NCBI GenBank assembly: GCA_950295325.1
Contig: OX485806.1
Location: 32,986,001-33,050,000 of the forward strand
DNA from: Polytrichum commune
Lineage: Eukaryota > Streptophyta > Polytrichopsida > Polytrichales > Polytrichaceae
Length of the DNA: 64,000 nt
Reading direction: 5' to 3'
A model generated the notes under the pieces. That model had not been told where the DNA came from. It searched no databases and saw only the letters and a list, made by a program, of their open reading frames with translations. The translations under genes and the position numbers were made by a program. Shown here piece after piece: positions 35,370 to 48,334 of this stretch; the first letter of the stretch is position 1; each line of letters begins with the position of its first letter.

Positions 35370-36640
35370 GATTTGCAGAGTTTCCACCCACAGGATGTGT
35401 CTCTGCTATGCATTGCAACTCATCATCCTCTCTCCACTAGGCTCTTGCCGGTTATATGAAGTCCACAACAAGAACATTCAAGTGACTTGTTTCTACTACC
35501 CGCCCGCTCGAACGACTTGGTATATGTCAAGAGAAGAAAGATGAGGACAATTTCATGTCCATGAGCATACCCGTTATGTTCGATGACGTACTTCTATATC
35601 CTATTGCAACACGACATGCACTCTCCTCTTGCCGGTTATATAAAGCCCACAAAAAAAACATTCACGTGACTTGTTTCAACTACCCGCCCACTCGAACAAC
35701 TTGGTATGTCACGAGAAGAAAGACGGGGACAATTTCATGTCCATGAACAAGCCAGTTGTGCCAGACGAAGCACTCCTATATCCTATTGCAACGCATCATC
35801 CACTCTCCTCTTGCCTATTACATAAAGTCCACAACAATAAACAATCAAGTGACTTGTTTCAACTACCCGCCCACTCGGACAACCCGGTATGTCATGAGAA
35901 GAAAGACGGGGACAATTTCATGTCAATGGGCAGACCAATTATGCCCGACGAAGTGCTGCCCTATCCTATTGCGACTCATCATCCACTCTCCTCTTGCCGG
36001 TTATATAAAGCCCACAACAAAAACATTGAAGTGGCTTGTTTCTACTACCCGCCCACTCGGACAACTTGGTATGTCACGAGAAGAAAGACGGGGACAATTT
36101 CATGTCCATGAACAAGCCAAGTTGTGCCAGATGAAAAACTGCTACATCCTGCTGCAACGCATCATCCACTCTCCTCTTGCCAATTATATAAAGTCCACAA
36201 CGAAACGTTCAAATAGCTTATGCCGATCGCCCACCCGCTCGAAGGACTTGACATGTCACGAAAGGAAAGTTAGATACTACAATTCATGTTCACGAACAGG
36301 TCGGTTATGCATGCCCGATGAAGTGCTACTATACCCTATATTGCAACGCATCATCCACTCTCCTCTTGCTGGTTATATAAAGCCCACAACAAAACGTTCA
36401 AATAGCTTATTGCGATCGCCCACCCCCTTGAAGGACTCGGCATGTCACAAAAGAAAAGTTGAATACTACAATTCATGTCCATGAGCAGATTGGTTATGCC
36501 CGACGAAGTGCTACTATACCCTATATTGCGACGCATCGTCCACTCTCCTCTTGCCGGTTATGTAAAGCCCACAACAAAACATTGAAGCGACTCACTACTA
36601 ATTTCAACGTATTTTGGCTGCCCGCGCGCTCGAGCAGCTT
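35370..36640. repeat. Tandem array, 182-189-bp unit, about seven copies, each with a TATATAAA motif
   Basis: The marker CTCTCCTCTTGCC recurs at 35621, 35803, 35986, 36169, 36358 and 36543 (spacings 182, 183, 183, 189, 185). A diverged first copy starts near 35430. Most units contain GGTTATATAAAGCCCACA, a TATA-box-like core. They also share 'cttgtttcaactacccgccc', and in several units 'gtatgtcacgagaagaaaga'. Because 183 is divisible by three, frames stay open across units (up to 242 codons, 35756-36484), but the peptides are low-information and two frames are equally open, so I do not call a gene. Confidence 0.85.
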
Positions 36641-37235
36641 GGTGGTGTGTCCCGAAAGGAAGCCAAGGGTACGAGTGAGGCTTGGGTTTGTCGGTAAGTT
36701 ACCGGAGCTCAGGTGACATGATATTATCTGCCGCTTGGTCTCCACAAGCTTAATAAGTGGCTTAGTGTATTAGTGCAGGGATTAGGCCCTTACTCCCATG
36801 TGGGGGGGGAGGTGGCGCCTCGTCACTGGCCAAAGGGTAACTTAGGGCTGCTTAACTTTGTCCCTGGTTCAGAGCACTTGCGCCTGCTGTCTGTGCTGCA
36901 AAAGAGATCTAGTTGGTACCCAAGGAAGGAAGAGGATCGAATGAGGGAGAGGAAGATGGCGTGTGGGTGTTATTCAGGTAAGTTTTTATCATGTTTTCTA
37001 TATATCGTCGACTAATTAATATAAGACCTTGTGCAAACAAACCACACTTGTGATGCATGCAGTAAGCAAATCTAGGGTGCTGATGCACTAGCAAGATTCG
37101 GATCGAATCTTCGGACCTTCAATCCCATGGTGTAGTTTAGTGAGAATTATCATAATTGCATGCGTGTTGATTCTTTTAGTTGAATATCGAAGTCCGGCCC
37201 AGATAGTGTGTTGACTATTTGAGCCTACAGTATCG
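36641..37235. other. Spacer between arrays
   Basis: No gene seen. A perfect short palindrome AAGATTCG-GAT-CGAATCTT lies at 37093-37111. The part near 36640-36720 continues the last array unit with sequence not shared by the others. Confidence 0.4.
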
Positions 37236-37239
37236 CAGA

Positions 37240-38440
37240 TAGATTGTTGAACCAGATGGTCCAAAGCGGACAATGGCCCGCCTTCATGACCACATTTGAT
37301 TTGGAAACTGATTTCAAGTGCAAGATTCAGCACTCTTGTATGTTTCCAAAGCATGGAGCGAGTTCCGTATCATGTAATCCGGTCTCTCATCGACGTGGAG
37401 AGCAATTCCAACAACTCCCTGTCCTTGTGCTTTTCTAATTCACGCAAAGAGCAGATCATCCATCACCTCTGGCTTCTATCCATGAGCAGACCGGTTATGC
37501 CCCATGAACAGCCTGAGTACGTGGACGTCCAAAGCGGTGAATGTCCCATCGTCATGACCTCATCCAATTTTAAAAACCTCAAGTGCGAGAATTTCGTTAC
37601 TTGTGTATGTTTCCAGACATTTACCACTTCTCATATACAGACGTAACATATATCCGGTCTCTCTTCGAATGTGGAGCACTTCCAACAACTTCTAGTTGTT
37701 GTGCCTTTCTATTCACGCAAAGAGCATATCCTCCACCACCTCATGTTTTCGTCCACGAGCAGACCGGTTATGCCTCATAAACTGCATGAGTAGGTGGATG
37801 TCCAAAGTGGTAAGAGTTCCCCATTGTGGTCATCAAAGTATGCCTCGACTCTCGTTTGTGTCATTAATCTGAAAACACAACTGCAAGAATCCGCACTCGT
37901 GTGTGTTTTCTTCCTGAGCATTGATTCTTCATTTGCAAACATACATGGTGGTCTCATGATGTGGAGAGCACTTCCTACAACTCTCTTGTGGGTTTTCTAT
38001 CCACACAGAGAGCATTTTATCCAATCTCCCAATCCAAGAGCATGGGAATTATGAACAGTCGTCGCAACTTTTCCATCCAGCAAAATGCAACGTCACCCAC
38101 ACTTTCCCATATTTTTGTCCACGAGTCACTCGGTTGCAACTGGGAACCAACATGAATAGGTGGATGATTTGTCGCTTCCCATGGCTCATCAATCCACTCT
38201 CCTCTCGTTGGTTAAGATCTCATTTGTAAACATCACGAGGAGGTGGATGTCCCGAAACGGTCACCGCCTCATCTCCAAGATCACATTTGCAATTGGACTC
38301 GTGTTTGGGTTGTCAATTTGGAAACTCAATCTGGCAAAGATTTTAAGCTCTTGTGTTTGTTTCGTTTCCAGAGCACTGAGTGCCACCTGCAAACAAAGTG
38401 TGAGGACTCTGTATGTTGTTGTGTCTCATTAGTCCATATT
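37240..38440. repeat. Degenerate tandem array, about 270-300-bp unit, four copies
   Basis: Units are marked by 'gagcagaccggttatgcc' (37484, 37757), 'gtccaaagcgg'/'gtccaaagtgg' (about 37246, 37528, 37800) and a diverged fourth at about 38240 ('cccgaaacggtcaccgcctc'). They share 'tgtatgtttcc' and 'gtggagcacttccaacaact'. The markers 'agcagaccggttatgcc' and 'tccactctcctc' also occur in the 35.37-36.64 kb array, so the two arrays share ancestry. Confidence 0.65.
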
Positions 38441-39570
38441 ACGAGCGATACGATTTATATGAAACGCATGAAAGGCCCCCCTTTGAAGTAGCGAGGTTGA
38501 GAGACACTAGACCCCCCTTTCTCATTGGGTTTCCTCACTCGTGCTCAATGAAGTCCACATTTTACACTTGAACTTTTCAACTTGGGAGCTTGGAGTTTTC
38601 AACAAGGCTTACAACACTTGGATGGAATGCCACGTGAAATGACTAATGACTAGCTCGCGTTTGAAAATTCAAGCAACCTCATGGAGGTCATCGAGGAATG
38701 TGGAGAAGTTTCGAGCTCTTCGTTTGTTGTGAATTGCCTCTTTGCTTTAGCACCATTCCCCGACTTGATATCTCACTTTGAGCATGGCCATGTTCAAACT
38801 ACTCAAGCGAGCTTGAAGATTCGGCCAAGCTCTCCATAGCTTGTCAAGATTGAGCTTTTTGGATGTCGAAAGCTTGGCAACTCCATGAGTATCAATCTCC
38901 CTAAAAATTGCAAGTTCGAGCTCTCCACTCGAGCACTAGTGTAAGATTTACCCCAAATTGTACACGGAGCCACACGCGTCCATTGCTTGTATCCATGAAC
39001 ATTTGAGACTCAAGGCACCCTACAGCAAATGAAAGCAAAAGTGGAGATCAAAAAGAAAAGAAAAAATGGACGTCAATGTTTCACTGACATCGATCGATTT
39101 TGAACCCGAATACAGGATCAGGTGTAGTGCCTTCCTTTCAGTAAATGAACTTAAAAAAACGGACACGTGAACTTGAAAATCGGACACATGAACGTTAACA
39201 TCGGACACGTTTTTGGAGTAAAAACTGATGCATGCAGTGGTGGTGCTCCAAGGAATCTTGCAGAAGACTCGATCGAGAGCTGGCCCAGTTCTCACGACTT
39301 CAACTCCATCAGCCCAACTGTAAATTGCTCATCCTTTTGCTAACTTTAATCCACTTCCTTGCTATAACTCCTTAAAGAGCATGCAAAGACCCAGCTGTGA
39401 AAGTGAAGGTTGTATGCTATGCAACAAACCCTATTTGTTTGTTTGCATTCTTAATAGTATTTTCTCTCTCTGTAATAATGAATAAATAAATAAATAAACA
39501 ATATTAGCACTATGGAACTCTATTCTTTACTCCACACACTACCGAGGTCACATGGCTTTACCATTGGTTC
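38441..39570 (-). repeat. Family C copy in reverse, then unique sequence
   Basis: About 38540-38960 contains reverse-complement family C phrases ('ttgatatctcactttgagca' and 'gagcttggagttttcaac'). From 39000 to 39570 I see only the small direct repeats 'cggacacgtgaac', 'cggacacatgaac' and 'cggacacg' near 39160-39210. Confidence 0.45.
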
Positions 39571-39576
39571 TCTTCC

Positions 39577-39785
39577 ACTACACCGGTCATGGTGTTTGGC
39601 GTCACTTACTATTTGGAATTACACGACATTATAAGTTCTTATTATAGATTTCATTTGTTTTACCAACAAAGAGTGAATGGGCTATGTGGGCATCATTCAA
39701 CATGTTTGACTTTACTGGGTAAAAATAATAATATTCTTAACCAAGAAAATGTAACATTGCGTAGCCATAAACCACGCAGTTAATA
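39577..39785. mobile_element. CACTA-like MITE, left end intact, right end not found
   Basis: It begins CACTACACCGGTCATGGTGT and continues parallel to the 17161 element ('cacttactatttgga', 'gttttaccaacaaagagtga'). The inverted right terminus is not recognisable, so the end coordinate is approximate. Confidence 0.45.
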
Positions 39786-41390
39786 GATTCTAAATCCATA
39801 TTTATGAATTTCATAACATGTACATTGATATCTGCAATTAGGTTGCCCCATGCTAATTTATTAACATCCCACACTTCTCTAAATATTTAGTACCACAATG
39901 AAAAAATACAAAATACTTCTATTGTGGTTGCTATGCATAGATGAGTAATCAGAGTATACCCACTTATTCATAGCACGAAGAGCCCTTGTCAGTGGGACTA
40001 ATAAGGTATGTGTCTCTATTGTGGGCACTTCCACCACAAACAATTTTGGCCATTAGATCGGATCATGAATTGTCTCATCCATTGACAACTGCAAATCCAA
40101 AGACAATCTTCAAGTTTTAGATTTGGATTCTCATGAGATGCAATTTCGCTCCCTCTCTCTCTCTCTCAATTGATACAAAGCTTTCATTTGTATGAAATAA
40201 CTTAGGTTACAAGAAAGCCACCACAGTTTTAGTCCACATGCATACAAGCACATATAAAAATGGCCATGTATCCTTGGAATTTTACATACCCAGACTTGTA
40301 AGACATATACTTGAATATGTACAAATATATATAGAAACGGCCATCTAATTGTATAGATCGTACAACCCTAGATCAAATTTGAGTACACAACAAAGGTGCT
40401 ATAATTAACCACTATTTGTAAACGTAATAATGAGCCTTAATGATACGACGTACCCTTATGAGCTAGTAAGGTTGGCATATCCTTCCTTAACCTACCAAAT
40501 CAAGAGCGGGGACACTTGGTGTAGATCAAGCCATCTTGTGCTATGATTAGGGTTAGGATTAGCCCTTAACATGCATACTTAAAGGATCAAACTATGTGAC
40601 CTCCGCTTATCTATGTGACTAAGTGAGAGAGGTGATTGCATGTAAATTGGTGGTGACTTTTGAACTTTTGAAGGGTGGTAATTGGAGTTGTGATTCGGGC
40701 TAACATAGATAAGACCCCACATGCACCATGGCTAACAAGGTTGAGAGGAGTTATCTCTATAGAATTTGTTGTAGAGAAAACATGCATACTTGTTTTATAC
40801 TATCAAATATTGTGTCTTTGCATTATGTGACCTCGAGAACAAGTGGAATATTATTGTGATCACTTCATGTATATAACTAACCCTATTTTGTGATGGATGA
40901 TTTGTATGGTGACAAAAGAGGATGCACGCAAAGGAAGGTTTTTTTTAAAAAAAAATTTATAGTATGCAATTGATTTGCATATCTAGCCGTAGGGTTACAC
41001 ACACAAGAAAAGACAAGAAAAAATTCTACATTAAAACTTAAGGTGGATAACAACGTGGTATTGCTTTGGCTAGGAGGTGAGGAAGTTTATATCTATATAG
41101 AGTTGTGGTTGCAAGTACCCAACTTATGAAGTCTTTGCCGAAACTTTATGGTTTTATGGTTGTGATATGAGACAAGCTTCAGTCATGTTTTGTTGATTAT
41201 CATTAATTCTTTGAAGAAGTACATGTGAGCTAGTGAAATGAAAAAATATGTGTGGTGTAAGAACCATTCCTAAAAACTCTGCAAGGAACAATAAAATGTT
41301 TTACATGATAGTAGTGCCTTGAAAGAGGGTGACCCCAGCCACCCTTCTCAATATCTCTCTCTCAATATGTAACCTCATAAATGTGTTAGA
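39786..41390. other. No gene seen
   Basis: AT-rich sequence with a (CT)n run near 40150-40167 and short poly-T and poly-A runs near 40940. No domain-bearing frame and no clear repeat partner. Confidence 0.35.
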
Positions 41391-44300
41391 ACAATTGATG
41401 CTAGAATGACTAGCATGCTTTGAGCACATAATCCAATAGTCCAAATCTCATTGTGATACATGTCATTTGTGAAGGTTGCCTTTTAGGTCCTAAGGTTTCC
41501 TCAGCCTTAGATGGTGTACCCCACTATTAACCAACGAACACAAAGTCCTATAACTCTAGAGGATTAGGTTAGGCTTTTGACGCCTTGGTTCTCTTATGTT
41601 TATTTGGGTGATAGTAGCTCCTAGGTATACCTTGAATTCCTTTCAACTATTCTAAGGTAACCTATCTATCTAACTCATAACATAATATGTGAAACCTTAA
41701 AGTGTTACAAAATGTATCCTTAGATACCTCCTCCAAATCCTTAGGCAGTCATGTGCTCAACTTTTACAAGGCTATGTTCCCTCAAATCACAATATCAAAG
41801 TTTAGTATCTTTTTGTTTAGGCATAAGAATCTTGCACCTAGTGGTCATCCTTGCCCTAGTGTACAAATTTCCATAATATTATGTTCTTGTAAATTTGTAG
41901 GGTCCAACACAAGATTCTTCCTATTTAATTTTCAATATATGTGGTTTAAGATTTCTCACGAGTGGTTTGAACGTAGTTGGAGAGTACCTCATTACTTAAA
42001 TCCCTTCGTTGGAATCATAGACATTCTTGAAGTGAAAGCCTAAGTTTCACTTAATTACGACTAGACGGGAGATTTAGCCTTCTTGGTGGCTTGTCGTACG
42101 TGATTTTCTTTCCACCTTTAAATTCCTTGTCGTATGATCGCCTCCATCTTTTCGATTGGCTCCTTGTGATTCTCCCGGGGTACGCTTGATGGGGTTGTAA
42201 ACCTAAATCTACTTGAGTACTTGACCTAAGCGGGTCACTTCACACTTTGGCTCCATCCGATTGTTGTTCTTTACCTTAGGGCGTTTATCTTTACGTGCTT
42301 GGGTACCTCCCCTCTTAATTTGATCAAGTGCTCAAGCCACCAATAATCCGTGTATCATATCTAATTTCTAATTGTGTATGATGACCAACTAAGTATCTAA
42401 ATGACCTAGGCAAACTTGTACTTTAGGCCCCCAAGTCTAGAATCTTGAATTCCTCATGTCCAAGTATTTGAGTTACCCATTAAGAGAATTTATTCCAATC
42501 TTCAAAATGTAGAGCCCCGAGTAATCTTCACCCTTGAGCATCCATTCTTGATGTATTCTAGGCTTTCTTGAGCTTCCAAGTTTTACCGTTCTTCCGTTCA
42601 TAGCTTGATTCGTGCTCCCAAGTTCCAAGAATATTTAAGCTTCCATGAACATCTCCTGATTCAAGTATTCCGAGCTCTACAAATTTCTAAGTACCAATCT
42701 TACGTATCCAAAGGGATTGATTTTCCATTCATCTCAAACAATTTACAAGTCTCCTATTTCCTCAGTTATTTGTTAAGTGTCCATGAGAAGGCTCAAGCCT
42801 CGAGCCTTGGAGTCCTAAGTAATTTCTAAGAGAAAGATTCAATACTCGAGCTTTCGGATTTCTACGTAAAAGTCTTGAGTATCCGTGTGCCAAGTTCCAA
42901 GTGCCATTTCTAGGTGTCCAATCCTAATCTTCAAGTCCTAAGTGGTTTCCTACCTATATCGAGACCTTGGTGACACTTCCTGTAAATTATTTGGGACCGA
43001 ATGAAGTGGAATAGGGTGGCCTCTATGTTCCCCTTTATATAGTATATGAAATTTACAAATAAAATAATCTTTTCATTGATCTTCAAATGTTATAATTATA
43101 GGATTAAACGTACACACAATCTATTTTTAGTGTCATCATATGTATTATTTGAGCATTTGAATCTAATTGTTTTTTTTCTAAATCTATTTTTCGTTGACGG
43201 TTCAGTAGTTCTTCCCAATCACTTCTAAGTCTCAGACTTCTCAAGACCGGGTCTTCAAACATGAGTTCTTCGTCCAAGGTCTTGGCTGGTTCTTCACAAA
43301 AAGTCGTTGGCAGGGGGTCTTCATAGAGTCTTTGCAGGGTCTTGAGCGCGGGGGGGGGGGGTCTTCATCTCCTTCCAAGCTCCGCTCCTTAACGCCCATG
43401 GTGAGCTTGAGCTTCCTAGCCTCGCCTTTCGCCATTCCTAGCTTGGCTTTGTTCCTTGGTTTTGTGCTCATAAGGTGGGGCTACATCATTTTGGGGTCCG
43501 TAGATAACTACACATACTCAAATGTTTGTGTCATGTATGCACTCAAATAATAGAGGTTTGATTGAAAGGAGTGACTGGATAAGGTATCATAGTTCATGGC
43601 ACTTACCATGTGGTGTGTTGTAAAATGTCCCCCCTCCCAAGATTGTCGAAGAAATTATCCAATTGGGTCCTACTTGAGTAAAATTAGGTCTTTGACCCCT
43701 AACTTAGGGGTCATGTTGACTTAAAATAGAAATTATCATACTATACAACGTATCTTTTCATTTTCATCCTCTCATGTGGTAGGTGTCATGTAAGTTTACC
43801 CCCACACAAGGGCCATATACCGTAACATATGTGTGTGTCATACGGCTACTTTCCAAAATTCAAACACCTACATTCGATAGGTGTGTGGTGAGGTGAGGCT
43901 CAAATAACAAACACCAAATAGACATATGCTTAAAGGAGATTAAACTAAGTTTTCAAATTATATCAACTTCTCAATAGTGAATATAGTTGAAAGAACCAAC
44001 GAAGAAAACAACAAACATGCACTTTCAATAACCATAAGTAAACCAGGGGAAGTCCAAAGTCAAGCCACGGTTTTGCTGATGCTTCATCGTAGACACGATT
44101 TGCCAAACGAGTTTCATTGTGCACCCTTTGAGGAGAGGGAGAGAGAGAGAGGGGAAACAATAAAACAAAAACGAAGAATCGAACAACACCCACGTAGTAC
44201 GTCCACAAGTGCCACTTGGGGTGTTGCGAAATCGAGCAGGGATGACATAGGAAGGCCTGGCTTTATCGCAAGCCAATATGGGTGCCATAGCCAGTTGGGT

Positions 44301-44478
44301 TAGTTGATGGCTCTCCTTTTCAGAGCTTTTTCGATGAATGGGATAATTAGCATCTTGTTGTTCCCACTTGCGAGGGGCCAGCCTTTTACAAGTTGTAAGT
44401 GTAGTGCCACGACACCCACCATGCTCCCACATCAGCAACTAGTCGCCTCCCCATCAATTTGCCAAAAGGGCCTCGTAC
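41391..44478. repeat. Gene-free stretch with family A pieces
   Basis: About 41395-41520 and 43840-43970 are family A pieces ('gcacataatccaatagtcca'; 'taggtgtgtggtgaggtgag'). About 42440-42980 is a loose low-complexity region rich in 'ttccaagt' and 'tcaagt' phrases. A G run of 10 sits near 43352. No gene supported. Confidence 0.4.
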
Positions 44479-44479
44479 T

Positions 44480-45676
44480 TCACTCCTGCGACCAAAATCC
44501 CAAGTTAAAGATAGATAGATAGATAGATAGATATGTGGGTGTTATGTGGTTCGGTTTCTATGTCGTTCAACTTCTACCAATTACAGTTGCACAACAAAAC
44601 GTAACTTGTGTGTTGCATTAGCAAATCTACGACGAACCATCTTCAAAAGCCGGAGTGAAAATCGGACCTTCTTCACTTAGTTATCGTTATCGGAAGTGCA
44701 GGTTTGTTGATTTCTTAGGTGGATATATTGCTCCTCCTTCAATTGTGTTCATTGTTGAGTGTAGAGTAGTTCATAAAGTAGACTCCTGCGAGAAAGATCT
44801 CAAGTTAAGGATAGATAGATAGATAAATAGATATGTGGGTGTTATGTGGTTCGGTTTCTATGTCGTTCAACTTCTACCAATAACAGTTACACAACAAAAC
44901 GCAACTTGTGTGTTGCATTAACATGTCTACGATGAACCATCTTCAAAAGCCGGAGTGAAAATCGGACCTTCTTGACTTAGTTATCGTTATCGGAAGTGCA
45001 GGTTTGTTGATTTCTTACGTGGATATATTGCTCCTCCTCCAATTGTGTTCATTGTTGAGTGTAGAGTAGTTCATAAAGTAGACTCCTGCGAGAAAAATCT
45101 CAAGTGAAAGATAGATAGATAGATAAATAGATATGTGGGTGTTATGTGGTTCGGTTTCTATGTCGTTCAACTTCTACCAATAACAGTTACACAACAAAAC
45201 GCAACTTGTGTGTTGCATTAACATGTCTACGATGAACCATCTTCAAAAGCCGGAGTGAAAATCGGACCTTCTTGACTTAGTTATCATTATCGGAAGTGCA
45301 GGTTTGTTGATTTCTTACGTGGATATATTGCTCCTCCTCCAATTGTGTTCATTGTTGAGTGTAGAGTAGTTCATAATGTAGACTCCTGCGAGAAAAATCT
45401 CAAGTGAAAGATAGATAGGTAGATATATGTGTGAGTGTTATGTGGTTCGGTTTCTATGTCGTTCAGCTTCTACCAATTACAGTTGCACAACAAAACGTAA
45501 CTTGTGTGTTGCATTAGCAAATCTACGACGAACCATCTTCAAAAGCTGGAGTGAAAATCGGACCTTCTTGACTTAGTTATTGTGATCGGAAGTGCAGGTT
45601 TGTTGATTTCTTAGCAGGATACGTAGCTCCTCCTCCAATTGTATTCATTGTTGAGTGTAGAGTAGTTCATAATGTT
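44480..45676. repeat. Tandem array, 300-bp unit, four copies, each headed by (GATA)n
   Basis: The phrase 'gttatgtggttcggtttcta' recurs with spacings of 300, 300 and about 294 bp. Units begin 'gactcctgcga', then a GATA run, and end 'gtagagtagttcata'. Copies 2 and 3 are almost identical; copies 1 and 4 share variants with each other ('caattacagttgcac', 'gcaaatctacgac'), an alternating pattern. Diverged single copies lie at about 8.45-8.69 and 50.7-50.93 kb. Confidence 0.9.
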
Positions 45677-46685
45677 TAAAGACATAGTCTAGTTTCTTTT
45701 AAGCTCAAGCACGCACATGTGTGTGTGTGTGTGTGTGTGTATGTTTTTAATTTTTTTTAATGATGTTTGCTCTTTGATCCTCACCGAACTACATACCAAT
45801 CAAGTATGGGTTCCGATTAAGAAAACGAGTCACTTAAGACTCATCTACCTTAGTCTCCGAAATACAAGTCATCATAATAAAAGTCATTCCCACACATGAG
45901 CCAAGGGCCGTGACCTTGTGATTATGAGGGCCCTTGATTCTCATCCACGGGCCGTACCATGGACATGGTCTGCTGGAATTTGTGTTGGGACCTATTGCTT
46001 GGAGGTGGGCTTGACACAAACTCCAACAGACCATGGAACATTACTTATGGTGTGCCCTATAGGAATCCATGTAGACTTTCCATCCACGATCATTTCTCTG
46101 GACCCTTAGGCTTTCACCTTCTAGCGTGAGGTCAACCTAGATGGTCTCAGTCTTTTCAACCAATGAGAGATCTTAGAATACAATGGTCACATGCCTTCAG
46201 CCTTTGTGCACGAAGTTGCAATAATGTATGCCATACTTAGAAACCAACACTACGTACCACCGTCATTTATTTTCAAAGCCCCCAATATGTATCACAATGA
46301 GTCATACATTTGAAGTCACCATCATGTACCATAGGCATACACATATCGAGGTATCGTGCATAGGATTTAGGGTTTGTGGCAACCATGTAAGAGTGACCAG
46401 TATAAAACATCACCTCTATAGGTCCATGACCAGTTCATCTCAACTGAATCTTACTAGGTTTATTGAAGGTCTAAGATGCTACTTCTAGAATCGAATGTGG
46501 TATAAAAAAAAATCAAAATAAAAACAAACAAAAAACCTTCCCGGAAGAGATTGTCATGTTTTCATCTTCAATTCCATGAATGCCACCAATCCTTGGCCTC
46601 GTGTGGAGGGTTAGCACTTCATTAGGTCTATGTTAACTTGATTACCACAAAGTTTTACTCGAGTTGAATTCCCCAAAAGTAAGAA
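45677..46685. repeat. (GT)n tract and family D copy
   Basis: A (GT)n tract lies at about 45718-45740. About 45890-46100 shares 'ccaagggccgtgacct', 'agggcccttgattctcatcc' and 'ggaggtgggcttgacac' with the family D copies at 19.25 and 24.25 kb. No gene supported. Confidence 0.45.
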
Positions 46686-46689
46686 ACTT

Positions 46690-47415
46690 CACTTCACTTT
46701 CACCTTCCCAATATTTAGCATTCGATTACATTAGTGTTGTTACCACCCTACCCTACCCTACTCAACACTAATTTTCAATTCCTTGGCAATTAGTATTAGA
46801 CATAAATATGTTGCTACCTTCTCTACTGCCACCTCTTTTATTATATGCTTTTTTTCATATCTTTACTAACACTAAATTCAAACATGTAACTTCCACATAT
46901 TACCATAGTTGATATTCAGTGCTTGAGTTTTCATTTAATGTTATTGACTTTCATAGGGTTATTGATATTCAGTGTATGTGTTCGTATGTAGTGTATCAAC
47001 CACTACATATCCTATTTAGTGTAGTCGACAGGTTCCCCTAGACAACACGAGCGAAAGGAAAAGGGAAAAGGAGGGGAAGATGGCAACACGATAAGATGAA
47101 AAAAATATAGTGCATATCTCAACACCCGTAGGCACCTCTTCCATGTGATTTTCATATCCTTACTACCACTAAATTCAAACATGTAACTTCCACATAGTTA
47201 AATATTACCATAGTTGATATTCAGTGCTTGAGTTTTCATTTAATATTACCGACTTTCATAGGGTTGTTGATATTTAGTGTATGCATTCATATGTAGTGTA
47301 TCAAACACTACATATCCTATATAGTGTAGTCGACGGGTTCACCTAGACAACACGAGCAAAAGGAAAAGGGAAAAGGAAGGGAAGATGGCAACACCATAAG
47401 ATTAAAAAGCATAGT
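46690..47415. repeat. CACTA-family repeat with internal tandem duplication of about 270-320 bp
   Basis: About 46690-47030 matches 32100-32430. The segment starting 'catatctttactaacactaa' and running through 'gtgtagtcgac' to 'gaagatggcaacac' is repeated once more from about 47155 to 47410. The second copy has an extra 'gttaaat'. Both copies end with the same 'gacaacacgagc' block, so the duplication included flanking sequence. Non-coding. Confidence 0.65.
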
Positions 47416-47419
47416 GGAA

Positions 47420-48330
47420 ATCACGACACCCGCCGGCACCTCCTCCGTATGATGGATGGATTGATGGATGGATCGAATGGCGTAGCTTGGATACTAAGAA
47501 AAATAACACGACGTCGCCCTTAGCTTGAGCTCGCAACTTAACTTACAGGAAGGCCATCTCGCTGACACCTCAACTTGGTCACAAACTTGGATTCAAATGG
47601 CAGGAGGGGGTTTAAGAGGAGAGACCACCTGCTCCATAAATAGCACCCCTGTTTTTTTTTTTTTTATAAAATTCGGACCATGGCAGGGCCCAAAATCTAA
47701 CCACTCCTCCTCCACTCCGGATGTTGGCTGCCCGCCTGCCTGCCCGCCCATGATCCGAAGGGAATTGATGGCCACGAATTCACCAGACTCCATTCCGTTC
47801 CGTTCCCATATCTTCAGTTTTTAAATTAGGTCACTCCCCACCACGCGGACGAAGAGGAGGAGGTAGTGGTAGTGGTAGTGGTAGTAGTAGGATACTCCTC
47901 ATAAAGCGTTATATGATATTTGATGGTGTTGTCATGTGCGTTTTCAAGCGCCCACAACCAAAACGCCGCCCATGCATTCGCCCCCTTTTGTTTTCTCCCT
48001 TCAATTTGTTTCTTTGTGCGTTTCTTCCACTTAAACAATCGGCAGGTGAAGAGCTTGCCTGCGTGTGGGGCCCCCTCTGACCCTCGATGCTTACGAGAGA
48101 GTACCCACCTCGGGAACCCCGCCCGCCTGCCCGGTGTTTTTTTTTTTTTTTTCCCCTCTCCTCTCCGTTTTTTCCTTTGTTGTTTTTATAATACTACAGT
48201 GGGCCTCTGCAGCGGAGCATGTTCGTCCGGGCGGCCAGGCAGGGGCCAAGGGGTGAGTTAAGAAAAGGGAAAGGGGGGGGGGGGGGGGGAATGTGTGTCC
48301 CGAATCCCAAAACCTCACGACTCCCCCCTC
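47420..48330. other. G+C-richer stretch with poly-T and poly-G runs
   Basis: The sequence is richer in C and G than its surroundings (about 47690-48290) and has T runs near 47651 and 48138 and a long G run near 48272-48290. It resembles a plant 5' region, but I found no open frame with a domain and no splice-consistent chain. Confidence 0.3.
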
Positions 48331-48334
48331 TGCG

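Noticed and set aside
35756-36484. 242-codon frame across the 183-bp array as a protein gene
   Set aside because: Open only because the unit length is a multiple of three; another frame is equally open, the peptide is low-information, and no domain is visible.
47920-48261. 113-codon frame in the G+C-rich patch
   Set aside because: Runs through poly-T (Phe) and C-rich tracts with overlapping frames of similar length; no domain.
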